The notes beneath the pieces were generated by a model. The model did no database searches. It was not told the DNA's origin and worked only from the letters and a program-made list of their open reading frames with translations. This document shows positions 28,881 to 36,366 of a stretch of 64,000 nucleotides of DNA, piece by piece; within the stretch, counting starts at the first letter, position 1; each line of letters starts with the position of its first letter. Source of the DNA: Pseudomonas fluorescens (GTDB lineage Bacteria; Pseudomonadota; Gammaproteobacteria; Pseudomonadales; Pseudomonadaceae). The stretch lies in assembly GCF_001307155.1 (NCBI RefSeq), contig NZ_CP012830.1, forward strand, positions 2,225,501 to 2,289,500, written 5' to 3'. Position numbers and translations under genes: made by a program.

Positions 28881-29783
28881 TCAGGCGCGCAATGCCGGAT
28901 GTTCACGCAATGCCTTCACCGCATAGTCCACGAAACTGCGTACCCGCACCGGCGCCTTGCGCCCGCCCTGATACACCACATGGATGGGCAACGGCGGCAG
29001 TTCGAAGTCTTGCAGGACGATTTCCAGCTCACCGCTGGCGACCTTGCTGGCCACCTGATAGGAAAGAACCCGGGTCAATCCAAGCCCCAGAGCCGCGGCT
29101 GTGATTGCCGCCTGATTCGCCGTGACCACCAGACGCGGTTCAGGGCGAATGCTCAACACCTCTCCGGCCTCGCTAAAGGGCCAGTTTCGCTGTTGCCCAA
29201 TGGACGAGGTGGCAACAATCCGCGCTCGGCCCAGATCATTGGGATGCATTGGCCGACCATGACGCTTCAGATAATCGGGAGACCCGCAGATAACCCGCCG
29301 CACCTCGCCGACCAGAATGGCGTGCTGATTGCTGTCAGGCAGTTCACCGATGCGCACGGCGACGTCGATGCCCTCCTCGACCATGCTCACCACCCGGTCG
29401 ACCAGCAATGCGTTGATACTGATATCGGGAAACTGCTCAAGATAGCCAACCATCACCGGCGTCACGAACAACTCACCGAACAGCACTGGCGCAGTGATCG
29501 TCAGTTGCCCACGCGGCTGCGCATGACTGCCGGCAGCTGACGCTTCGGCTTCCTGAATGTCCGCCAGAATGCGTCGACAGTCGTCCAGATAACGCTGACC
29601 GGCCTCGCTCAAATGCAGACTGCGCGTGGTGCGGGTGAGCAATTGAGTGCCGATACGCACCTCCAGCGCCGCCACCGCCCGCGTCACGCTGGCAGCAGAC
29701 AACCCCAGACGCCGCGCCGCCGCAGAGAAACCCTGCTCTTGCGCCACGGCGACGAATACCTGCATTTCCTGGAGTCTGTCCAT
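28881..29783 (-). CDS. LysR-family transcriptional regulator
   Basis: 300 residues. N-terminal helix-turn-helix (about 1-60: GFSAAARRLGLSAASVTRAVAALE) and a periplasmic-binding-protein-like effector domain (about 90-295) of normal length. It reads in the same direction as the GST and oxidoreductase genes. It is the closest regulator to them but could equally act elsewhere; the effector cannot be deduced. Confidence 0.9.
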   Translation of the reverse strand: MDRLQEMQVFVAVAQEQGFSAAARRLGLSAASVTRAVAALEVRIGTQLLTRTTRSLHLSEAGQRYLDDCRRILADIQEAEASAAGSHAQPRGQLTITAPVLFGELFVTPVMVGYLEQFPDISINALLVDRVVSMVEEGIDVAVRIGELPDSNQHAILVGEVRRVICGSPDYLKRHGRPMHPNDLGRARIVATSSIGQQRNWPFSEAGEVLSIRPEPRLVVTANQAAITAAALGLGLTRVLSYQVASKVASGELEIVLQDFELPPLPIHVVYQGGRKAPVRVRSFVDYAVKALREHPALRA

Positions 29784-29826
29784 GAGCTACCTGTTGCATC
29801 GTCGTGTCCGGCCTTGAATGAGCCGG

Positions 29827-31152
29827 TTACAGACTGCCTTCGACATCTTCCAGACTGAAGGTTTCGGTGTTGTCGTCATAGGAGAATATTTCGGCGTACC
29901 GGCCCCAACTGATCACGTTCTCCAGCGTTTCTTCTACTGCGGTGTCACTGAGCGAGTCTCCCAACTCCTGCTCGAAACGCACACGCGGCGCCCAATGACC
30001 GCGTCGCTCCTGCAACACCTGGCGAATACGGGCGGCCAAGGGCACATAACGGAGCAGATGATCGGCAAAAATGGTTTTGCGTTCCTGGGTACCGTACTCA
30101 TCGAACAGCTTGCCCGCGTCGGTCAACTTGATGTCGGCGCCCTTGAGTTCGGCAAACCCTAGATGCTCGAGCATCTCCGCCACCGGAAACAGGTCGTCGA
30201 CCTCCAGCAACAGGCGCTCGGCAACATTGGAGAGGCTGTCCTGCCCATAATACGGCTCGGCCGCCAGCGCAGAAATCAGACCAGCCATCAAGTTGGTCGA
30301 CACTTCAGGCAACGGGCTGCCCAATTGCAGTTCGGCCTTGCCGGTTTTGGCATCGGCACTGCGTCGGTTGGTCATCAGTGCATAGATGTCATCGACCATT
30401 TTGCGAAAGGCCGGGTCCAGGCGGTTGCGCGGGTGGGCGAACGGCACACGGATTTGTGCCACGACCCGGCCGGGGTTCGACGACAACACCAACACGCGGT
30501 CGCACATCAACACCGCCTCTTCGATGTTGTGAGTCACGATCAGGATGGACTTGATCGGCAGCTGGCCGCCGCTCCACAGGTCCAGCAAATCGGTTCTCAG
30601 GGTTTCAGCCGTCAGTACGTCCAGCGCCGAGAAGGGTTCGTCCATCAACAGCAAGGTCGGATTGACCACCAGCGCCCGGGCAAAGCCTACGCGCTGGCGC
30701 ATGCCACCCGACAATTCCCGTGGGTACGCGTTTTCGAATCCGTCGAGGCCGATCAGGTCGATCGCTGCCAGTGCACGCTTGCGCGCAGCCTTGGGTTCAA
30801 CCTGCAACGCCTGAAGACCGGCTTCGACGTTTTCCAGAACGGTCAGCCAGGGAAACAGGGCAAAGGTCTGAAAGACCATGGCCACGCCTTCGGCAGGTCC
30901 GGTCAATAACGAGCCGTTATAGCGAACCTCGCCTGAGGAGGGCAGGATCAGACCGGCAATGATCCGTAGCAGCGTCGACTTACCGGAGCCGGAACGACCC
31001 AGCATGCCGACGATTTCACCTTCGCGCAGGGTCAGATCGACGTCGCTGAGTACCTGTAACTCGTCCTTGCCTTTGCCGAATCCTCGACAGACGTTCTTGA
31101 GTGCATAAATTTCGGAGTGCGCGCCTGTTTTTTCAGCCTGGCTATTCATCAA
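29827..31152 (-). CDS. ABC transporter ATP-binding protein with C-terminal AAA-associated domain
   Basis: 441 residues, longer than the usual 260. The N-terminal ATPase (about 1-260) has Walker A GRSGSGKSTLL, signature LSGGMRQRVGFARAL and Walker B LLLMDEPFSALD, most like the nitrate/sulfonate/taurine importer group. The extra C-terminal domain (about 285-430) matches the AAA-associated type found in some of these ATPases and is thought to be regulatory. It follows the permease gene with an 11-bp gap. No substrate-binding protein gene is adjacent, so the substrate is unknown. Confidence 0.88.
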   Translation of the reverse strand: MMNSQAEKTGAHSEIYALKNVCRGFGKGKDELQVLSDVDLTLREGEIVGMLGRSGSGKSTLLRIIAGLILPSSGEVRYNGSLLTGPAEGVAMVFQTFALFPWLTVLENVEAGLQALQVEPKAARKRALAAIDLIGLDGFENAYPRELSGGMRQRVGFARALVVNPTLLLMDEPFSALDVLTAETLRTDLLDLWSGGQLPIKSILIVTHNIEEAVLMCDRVLVLSSNPGRVVAQIRVPFAHPRNRLDPAFRKMVDDIYALMTNRRSADAKTGKAELQLGSPLPEVSTNLMAGLISALAAEPYYGQDSLSNVAERLLLEVDDLFPVAEMLEHLGFAELKGADIKLTDAGKLFDEYGTQERKTIFADHLLRYVPLAARIRQVLQERRGHWAPRVRFEQELGDSLSDTAVEETLENVISWGRYAEIFSYDDNTETFSLEDVEGSL

Positions 31153-31163
31153 ATCGACCCCTG

Positions 31164-32906
31164 TTAATTCAGACGGAGTTTGTTTTCAGCAACCGCGTAC
31201 AACGGCCGCCACAGAACGCGGTTGAACGCCACGACAAAGAACGACATCACCACCACACCCAAGGTAATTTTCGGAAAGTCGCCAGCCGCAGTGGTCTGGG
31301 CGATGTAGGCCCCCAAACCGTGAGCGACCACCTTGTCCTGCCCCCAGGAAACGAATTCGGACACGATACTGGCGTTCCACGCCCCGCCCGAGGCGGTAAT
31401 CGCACCGGTCACATAATAAGGAAAGATGCCGGGCAGCATGACCTTGCGCCACCACTGCCAGCCGCGAATACGGAAATTGGTCGCAGCCTCGCGGAAGTCG
31501 TTGGGAAAGGCGCTGGCACCAGCGATCACGTTGAACAGGATGTACCACTGGGTGCCTAACACAATCAGCGGGCTCAACCAGATATCCGGGTTCAACTGAT
31601 AGCGCAGAATCACGATGACAAACACCGGAAACAACAGGTTCGCCGGGAACGCTGCGAGGAACTGGGCCAGCGGCTGGATTTTCTCCGCCAGATGCGGGCG
31701 CAAGCCGATCATCACGCCCAGCGGGACCCAGATCAGCGAGGCCACCAGAATCAACAAAGCCACCCGCAGCAGGGTGATGGTGCCCAGACCGATCACATGC
31801 CAAAGTTCGCCTAGCGTCACCTCGCTGCCAACGTAAATCACGATGTGATACAGCGCATACAGGGTCATTAGCGCAATCGCCGAGCCCCAGACCCAATCGA
31901 TAACTCTTGAAACCGTCGGACTGGCCTGAACGGTCACCGCTTTGGAACGTGGCAGGCTCAGGCGCATGTTGGTGATGCGCACGATAACCCGGATAAAAGG
32001 TCGCAACAGGCGCTGAACGACGCGGGTGCGCTGGATCAGATTCAGTACCCAGGACTCGGGAGCCCCGGCCTGTGAAGCCGTGTTTTCCATCCGGAACTTG
32101 TCCGCCCAGGCTACCAGAGGCCGGAACAGGAACTGGTCGTAAATCAGGATGACCACAATCATCGCCAGAATGACGTAACCCACGGCGTGCATGTCGCGTT
32201 GTTCGATAGCGGTCGCCAGATAGGAGCCGACGCCCGGCAAGGTGATGGTTTTGTCTCCCACGGTGATCGCTTCCGAGGCCACCACGAAGAACCAGCCACC
32301 GGACATGCTCATCATCATGTTCCAGACCAGGCCCGGAATGGCGAACGGCACATCGAGTTTCCAGAACTTTTGCCAGCCGGAAAGCTGCAGGTTGCTGGAC
32401 ACCTCTTCCAGATCCCGAGGCACCGTACGCAGCGACTGGTAGAAGCTGAACGTCATATTCCAGGCCTGGCTGGTGAAAATGGCAAAGATCGCTGCGCACT
32501 CCGCGCCCAGCACACGCCCTGGAAACAGCAGCAGGAAAAATGTCACGGTGAACGAGATATAGCCGAGCACCGGCACCGATTGCAGGATATCCAGCACCGG
32601 CACCAGCAGCTTCTCTGCGCGCCGGCTCTTGGCCGCCAACGTGCCGTAGACCAACGTGAAAATCAGCGCCGCCACCATGGCCGCGAGCATGCGCAATGTC
32701 GTGCGGATTGCATATTCAGGCAGGTCGCTCGGGTCCAGCGAAATGACCTGCGTCTGCAACGTCGAAATTGGAGCCCAGGTCTCGCGCGCACCAATCGAGA
32801 AAAACAGCAAGAAGCCAATCACCAACGGCATGGCGATCAGGTCCCATCGGTTGGGAAGCAATCGTTGTGCCGTGGCCGGTATGTAATGACGCAATACCTT
32901 ATTCAT
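31164..32906 (-). CDS. Duplicated ABC transporter permease
   Basis: 580 residues made of two related permease halves (about 1-275 and 335-575), each with about six membrane segments and an EAA-type cytoplasmic loop (EVSSNLQLSGWQKFWKLDVP in the first, EAATNFRIRGWQWWRKVMLP in the second). A single polypeptide can therefore provide both transmembrane subunits for the ATPase downstream. This fused arrangement belongs to the nitrate/sulfonate/bicarbonate-type importers. First gene of a two-gene operon. Confidence 0.88.
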   Translation of the reverse strand: MNKVLRHYIPATAQRLLPNRWDLIAMPLVIGFLLFFSIGARETWAPISTLQTQVISLDPSDLPEYAIRTTLRMLAAMVAALIFTLVYGTLAAKSRRAEKLLVPVLDILQSVPVLGYISFTVTFFLLLFPGRVLGAECAAIFAIFTSQAWNMTFSFYQSLRTVPRDLEEVSSNLQLSGWQKFWKLDVPFAIPGLVWNMMMSMSGGWFFVVASEAITVGDKTITLPGVGSYLATAIEQRDMHAVGYVILAMIVVILIYDQFLFRPLVAWADKFRMENTASQAGAPESWVLNLIQRTRVVQRLLRPFIRVIVRITNMRLSLPRSKAVTVQASPTVSRVIDWVWGSAIALMTLYALYHIVIYVGSEVTLGELWHVIGLGTITLLRVALLILVASLIWVPLGVMIGLRPHLAEKIQPLAQFLAAFPANLLFPVFVIVILRYQLNPDIWLSPLIVLGTQWYILFNVIAGASAFPNDFREAATNFRIRGWQWWRKVMLPGIFPYYVTGAITASGGAWNASIVSEFVSWGQDKVVAHGLGAYIAQTTAAGDFPKITLGVVVMSFFVVAFNRVLWRPLYAVAENKLRLN

Positions 32907-33252
32907 GTTCAGTGATTCCAGTAGCGTTCTGGAGGTGATCGTTGACCACCGATCAACAGGTTCTAGAGCAACCGCGCACAGAACGGCTCAACAAACAGTT
33001 GAAGCACAGCCAAGTACAACTCTAGCGGGGTAATAAAACGACGGAGGGAGGCCACACAAACGAACGCTACGGGGCGATGCAGAAAATGGTTCAGTGGCTC
33101 AGAACTCCGGGGATCCGAACACACCATTTACCCTCTGCGCCTCACTCGGCATCTCAATGGGTGGCCCGCCGAGAATCGGCAGGATCCATGGCTGGAGTCT
33201 CCTGAACGGGAGTGAAAAGGATATTTGGACAGGAAAAGCACGACGTCATTCG

Positions 33253-33273
33253 GCCGCAGGTTTTGCCTGCGGC
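33253..33273. repeat. Perfect GC-rich hairpin
   Basis: GCCGCAGG-TTTTG-CCTGCGGC, an 8-bp perfect stem with a 5-nt loop and no T tract on either side. It lies between the ABC importer and the Nramp leader; possible weak terminator or protein site. Confidence 0.45.
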
Positions 33274-33516
33274 ACACGCAACCGAGATCAATGCCGACGC
33301 GCTGCATTTCCGGGGCGGATTGTACGTTTCAAATTGTTACAGAAACATAAACTTGACGTATTTTTTACGTATTTGTGAATGGTCACCATCCCCTTGGCAG
33401 AATCGATACCTATCGCCGCACCCCGATTCCACGGGCCATCTGGTAGCGAGCGGGGGGTTGGGTGAGCTGTGTTGACTTTCCCTGCTCGGCTCGCCAAAAT
33501 TTACAACTTGTTACAT

Positions 33517-33633
33517 CTGAGGTCATTTTTCTTTGGACAGTCATTGTTGTAAATCGGAGAAATCCTCCGTAAAAACTCGGCACGACCTCAGCTAGATCCC
33601 CTTAGCCAACGTCTTGCCGAGAGCAGGACGTTG
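33517..33633 (+). ncRNA. Candidate structured RNA element in the Nramp leader
   Basis: Outer arms CTGAGGTC (33517-33524) and GACCTCAG (33584-33591) are perfect complements and enclose an inner hairpin CGGAG-AAATC-CTCCG (33555-33569). Next to them stands an 11-bp hairpin CAACGTCTTGC-CGAGA-GCAGGACGTTG (33607-33633) with one G-U pair. Such nested stems some 600 bp upstream of a metal-transporter gene could be a regulatory RNA domain or a small RNA. I could not match it to yybP-ykoY, M-box or other riboswitches I know. Confidence 0.4.
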
Positions 33634-33829
33634 CGCGCATCAGTATCAAACTCCTTCGCGTAACTAAAACATCAAACCTGAGCGGGCGGATTTTTCTGTG
33701 CGCTTCTAATCCGTACGTGCGCCTCGCGTTCGCTACGGTCACAGGTTTCTGACCCATCGCCTGCCTTCATCTGTGCAGTAGCGATTGTTTTAACGTGTTC
33801 GTACCGCCAGGTACGTAAAGGAGGGCGTC

Positions 33830-33922
33830 ATGCCACCTGAAAAGAATCTACAGCCCTCTCAATATTTGAAGCTGTGCCGCCATGAAAAAAATGAAGGAGA
33901 GACCACCTATGGACCCCAGTAA
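33830..33922 (+). CDS. Small leader reading frame 1 (30 codons)
   Basis: ATG at 33830 preceded at ideal spacing by AAGGAGG, one of the best ribosome-binding sites in the window. It encodes 30 residues beginning MPPEKNLQPSQY and ending in TAA at 33920. A hairpin CGTACC-GCCA-GGTACG (33800-33815) sits directly upstream. The frame overlaps leader frame 2 by 14 bp in another phase. The proline-rich, acidic beginning resembles leader peptides such as MgtL, in which early proline codons couple translation to transcription. The peptide itself probably has no separate function. Confidence 0.5.
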   Translation: MPPEKNLQPSQYLKLCRHEKNEGETTYGPQ

Positions 33923-33968
33923 TAGTAGTCCGGTCACTCTGACTGAAATGGCGGCATCTAGCGGGTAG
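33909..33968 (+). CDS. Small leader reading frame 2 (19 codons)
   Basis: ATG at 33909 with AAGGAGA about nine bases before it. It encodes MDPSNSSPVTLTEMAASSG and stops at TAG 33966. The Met-Asp-Pro opening recalls nascent chains described as destabilising ribosomes at low magnesium. The C-rich, G-poor stretch suitable for Rho loading begins immediately after the stop. Translation of this frame would therefore decide whether that stretch is exposed. This is an interpretation; no peptide has been shown. Confidence 0.5.
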   Translation: MDPSNSSPVTLTEMAASSG

Positions 33969-34050
33969 CAGCACAACCATCACTGGCTGATCTCCTTCCT
34001 GTACTTCCCCCGCATTTCTCTCCGTGTGACCTCTTCACGACCCTGACCAC
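33969..34050 (+). promoter_or_regulatory. C-rich, G-poor tract, candidate Rho loading (rut) site
   Basis: In these 82 bases I count 35 C and 11 G, with runs such as CTCCTTCCTGTACTTCCCCC, and no strong secondary structure. In a GC-rich genome such a C-over-G excess in an untranslated leader is the usual mark of Rho-dependent termination. It stands between leader frame 2 and the Nramp-like gene. Confidence 0.5.
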
Positions 34051-34222
34051 TTTTGTGTCGATGGTTTAGTGCCCGTTTATTTCGCGCCCCTGAGCGCCAG
34101 GACGCCTGATTTTTCACTCTGATCCAGCTTCAGGCTGTGGTTTTCAGAGGGAAAGCACCTACGCACCTGTCCGGCGGGAATCGAAAGCGGCATCCAGCGT
34201 TACGCTTTTGGAGAGATTCGTT

Positions 34223-35863
34223 ATGTCCAACTTGAAGATTGAAACGGCTGTTCTTGACAGCGCCCACGCCGGAGACATCCGCGGAGCATTCGGTACCATC
34301 CGTCATGACGACATCGCCCCGCGCAAGGGTTGGTGGCAGCGCTTCAAAACACTGATGGCCATCCTCGGCCCCGGGTTGATCGTAATGGTCGGCGATAATG
34401 ACGCCGGCGCATTCAGCACTTACGGCCAGGCCGGCCAGAACTACGGGACCATGCTACTGTGGACCATGGCACTGTTGATTCCGGTGTTGTACGTCAATCA
34501 GGAAATGGTGCTGCGTCTGGGGGCCGTGACGGGTGTCGGTCACGCCCGACTGATCATTGAACGCTTCGGCAAGTTCTGGGGTGCGTTCAGTGCGATCGAC
34601 CTGTTCATCCTCAACGCGCTGACCATTGTTACCGAGTTCATCGGCATCAGCCTCGGGATGGATTTCCTCGGTGTGCCCAAGGTGGCCGGTGTGTGTGTGG
34701 CAGCGGTGTTCATCATGCTCGCCGCCTGTACCGGCGACTTCCGGCGCTTCGAACGCTTCGCGTTGATCCTGGTGATCGGCAGCCTGCTGCTGGTACCGAT
34801 TTTCGTGATGATTCATCCACCGATGGCACAAGTCGCTCACGACTTTTTCATCCCGCAACTGCCGACTGACGGCAAGCTGTCGGAAGTGTTGTTGCTGATC
34901 ATCGGCATCGTGGGTACCACCGTGGCGCCATGGCAGCTGTTCTTCCAGCAAAGCTACGTGATCGACAAACGCATCACTCCGCGCTTCATCAAGTACGAAC
35001 GCGCCGATCTATGGCTGGGCATTGCAATGGTGGTGATTGGTGCCGTGGCAATGATCGCTTTCACCGCGCAGGTTTTTGTCGGTCACCCTGAGTTTGGCCA
35101 GTTCACCGATGCCGGCGCCATCGCCACAGGTATCGCCAAATATCACGGACGCCTGCCGGGCGTGTTGTTTGCCATCGCGTTGATCGACGCCAGCATCATC
35201 GGTGCAATGGCGGTGTCGCTATCGACCGCCTACGCACTGGGTGATGTCCTGAACCTGAAACACTCGCTGCACCGTAAACCAGGCGATGCCAAAGGCTTTT
35301 ACCTGATGTACTGCGCCTTGATCGCCCTCGCTGCGGCGCTGGTGTTGATTCCGGGCGTGCCGCTCGGCCTGTTGACCAACGCGGTACAGACGCTGGCGGG
35401 GGTACTGCTGCCAAGCGCCACCGTATTCCTGTTGCTACTGTGCAACGATAAGGAAGTACTGGGCCCATGGACGAACAAGCGCTTCACCAATCTCATTACT
35501 GCAGTCATTGTGGCAGTGCTCGTACTGATGTCGGTCATCTTGACCGCGGCGGTGGCCTTCCCGGATATGTCCGGTGAAACCATCACCAACATCCTCATCG
35601 GTGGAGGCATGGTGGGGCTCGTCATCGCCATTGCGGTGAATGTGCTGCACGCTCGCGCAGAAGTCGACAAAGGGATGCTGCCTGAGAGCACCGTTACCTT
35701 CACCCAACAAATGATGTACTCGTGGCGGATGCCGCCACTGGCACAGCTGAAGCCGATGGTACTGTCGCAACGAAACCGTATCTGGATGGGCGTGTTGCGC
35801 GCTTACCTGGTGGTGGCAATGGGTATGGTGATTTACAAAGTCATTCAACTGGCACTCGCCTAA
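34223..35863 (+). CDS. Nramp-family divalent-cation transporter with altered metal site
   Basis: 546 residues and eleven or so membrane segments, longer than typical MntH (about 410-440). The first helix reads GPGLIVMVGDNDAGAF, so the canonical DPGN is DAGA (Asp60, Ala61, Gly62, Ala63). The sixth-helix MPH motif is APW (Ala235-Pro236-Trp237 in TTVAPWQLFFQQS). Loss of the Asn and Met metal ligands is a feature of Nramp-related magnesium transporters, so this may carry Mg2+ and not Mn2+ or Fe2+. ATG 34223 follows GGAGAG at good spacing. It is the only gene after a long leader with small reading frames, suggesting attenuation control. Confidence 0.85.
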   Translation: MSNLKIETAVLDSAHAGDIRGAFGTIRHDDIAPRKGWWQRFKTLMAILGPGLIVMVGDNDAGAFSTYGQAGQNYGTMLLWTMALLIPVLYVNQEMVLRLGAVTGVGHARLIIERFGKFWGAFSAIDLFILNALTIVTEFIGISLGMDFLGVPKVAGVCVAAVFIMLAACTGDFRRFERFALILVIGSLLLVPIFVMIHPPMAQVAHDFFIPQLPTDGKLSEVLLLIIGIVGTTVAPWQLFFQQSYVIDKRITPRFIKYERADLWLGIAMVVIGAVAMIAFTAQVFVGHPEFGQFTDAGAIATGIAKYHGRLPGVLFAIALIDASIIGAMAVSLSTAYALGDVLNLKHSLHRKPGDAKGFYLMYCALIALAAALVLIPGVPLGLLTNAVQTLAGVLLPSATVFLLLLCNDKEVLGPWTNKRFTNLITAVIVAVLVLMSVILTAAVAFPDMSGETITNILIGGGMVGLVIAIAVNVLHARAEVDKGMLPESTVTFTQQMMYSWRMPPLAQLKPMVLSQRNRIWMGVLRAYLVVAMGMVIYKVIQLALA

Positions 35864-35872
35864 ATCTGTGAG

Positions 35873-35909
35873 CAGGCGGGCCGGATTGCGCAAGCTTTCG
35901 TCCCGCCTG
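35873..35909 (+). terminator. Hairpin after the Nramp-like gene
   Basis: CAGGCGGG (35873-35880) pairs perfectly with CCCGCCTG (35902-35909), ten bases after the stop codon, with an inner GCGCAAGC able to fold on itself. No T tract follows (TAAAAC), so termination would be weak or Rho-assisted. The remaining 208 bp to the next gene show nothing else firm. Confidence 0.5.
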
Positions 35910-36117
35910 TAAAACAACCGCTATCCCTTTGTAAGCGTCCGAACTACACCGCCTTGCAACTCAAACCTTAATCCGTTTAAACCACTGATTCACGCGCTCG
36001 CACTACTCATTGATCACAGTCAAACTAACTAAACCATACGAACCTGAACGGTGACAAACAAAGCCTCGGCCATTAGAATTTGATTATCATCGAACGCCTT
36101 AGGGTACTGCCAACTCC

Positions 36118-36303
36118 ATGGAAAATAAGACTGCACGACTGACTGTGCTCATTGATCCCGTCAAGAAAAAAGCCCTGGAGGAGCTCTGTGCATCTCAGGA
36201 CCTGACGCCTTCACAGGTCGTCCGTCAGCTTATTCGAGACTACCTGGAGACACATGGCGTGTCCTACTCGACCAAAAGCAAAATAACGGCCAATGGTAAG
36301 TAG
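36118..36303 (+). CDS. Small ribbon-helix-helix protein
   Basis: 61 residues. The N-terminal strand and two helices (TARLTVLIDPVKKKALEELC, then TPSQVVRQLIRDYLE) are the pattern of the MetJ/Arc/CopG DNA-binding fold. No toxin gene is adjacent, so a simple regulator is more likely than an antitoxin. The convergent SulP gene ends 63 bp downstream. The start has only a weak GGGTA-type ribosome-binding site. Target unknown; autoregulation is usual for such proteins. Confidence 0.75.
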   Translation: MENKTARLTVLIDPVKKKALEELCASQDLTPSQVVRQLIRDYLETHGVSYSTKSKITANGK

Positions 36304-36366
36304 TTCACTCGCCATGCGGCCGGCAGATCGGGAACCCGATTACCGCTCTGCCCACTAAAGCTCCGC

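Larger units (their letters stand above)
32907..34222. other. 1.3-kb untranslated region and Nramp-gene leader
   Basis: No conventional gene is supportable here. From left to right: the promoter side of the ABC importer; a perfect hairpin at 33253-33273 (GCCGCAGG-TTTTG-CCTGCGGC); a structured segment at 33517-33633; two small overlapping reading frames (33830-33922, 33909-33968); a C-rich, G-poor tract (33969-34050); and the ribosome-binding site of the Nramp-like gene. Longer open frames in it lack ribosome-binding sites and coding character. Confidence 0.7.

Noticed and set aside
33094..33378. A 94-codon open frame before the Nramp leader
   Set aside because: No ribosome-binding site, no recognisable domain, and composition unlike the surrounding genes.
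33517..34222. A yybP-ykoY manganese or M-box magnesium riboswitch upstream of the Nramp-like gene
   Set aside because: The conserved sequences I associate with these classes, such as GGGGAGUA, are not seen; the structure is reported as unclassified.
36080..36093. Anr/Fnr-like box TTGATTATCATCGA before the ribbon-helix-helix gene
   Set aside because: One mismatch to TTGAT-n4-ATCAA, and it lies only 25 bp from the start codon, too close for activation.
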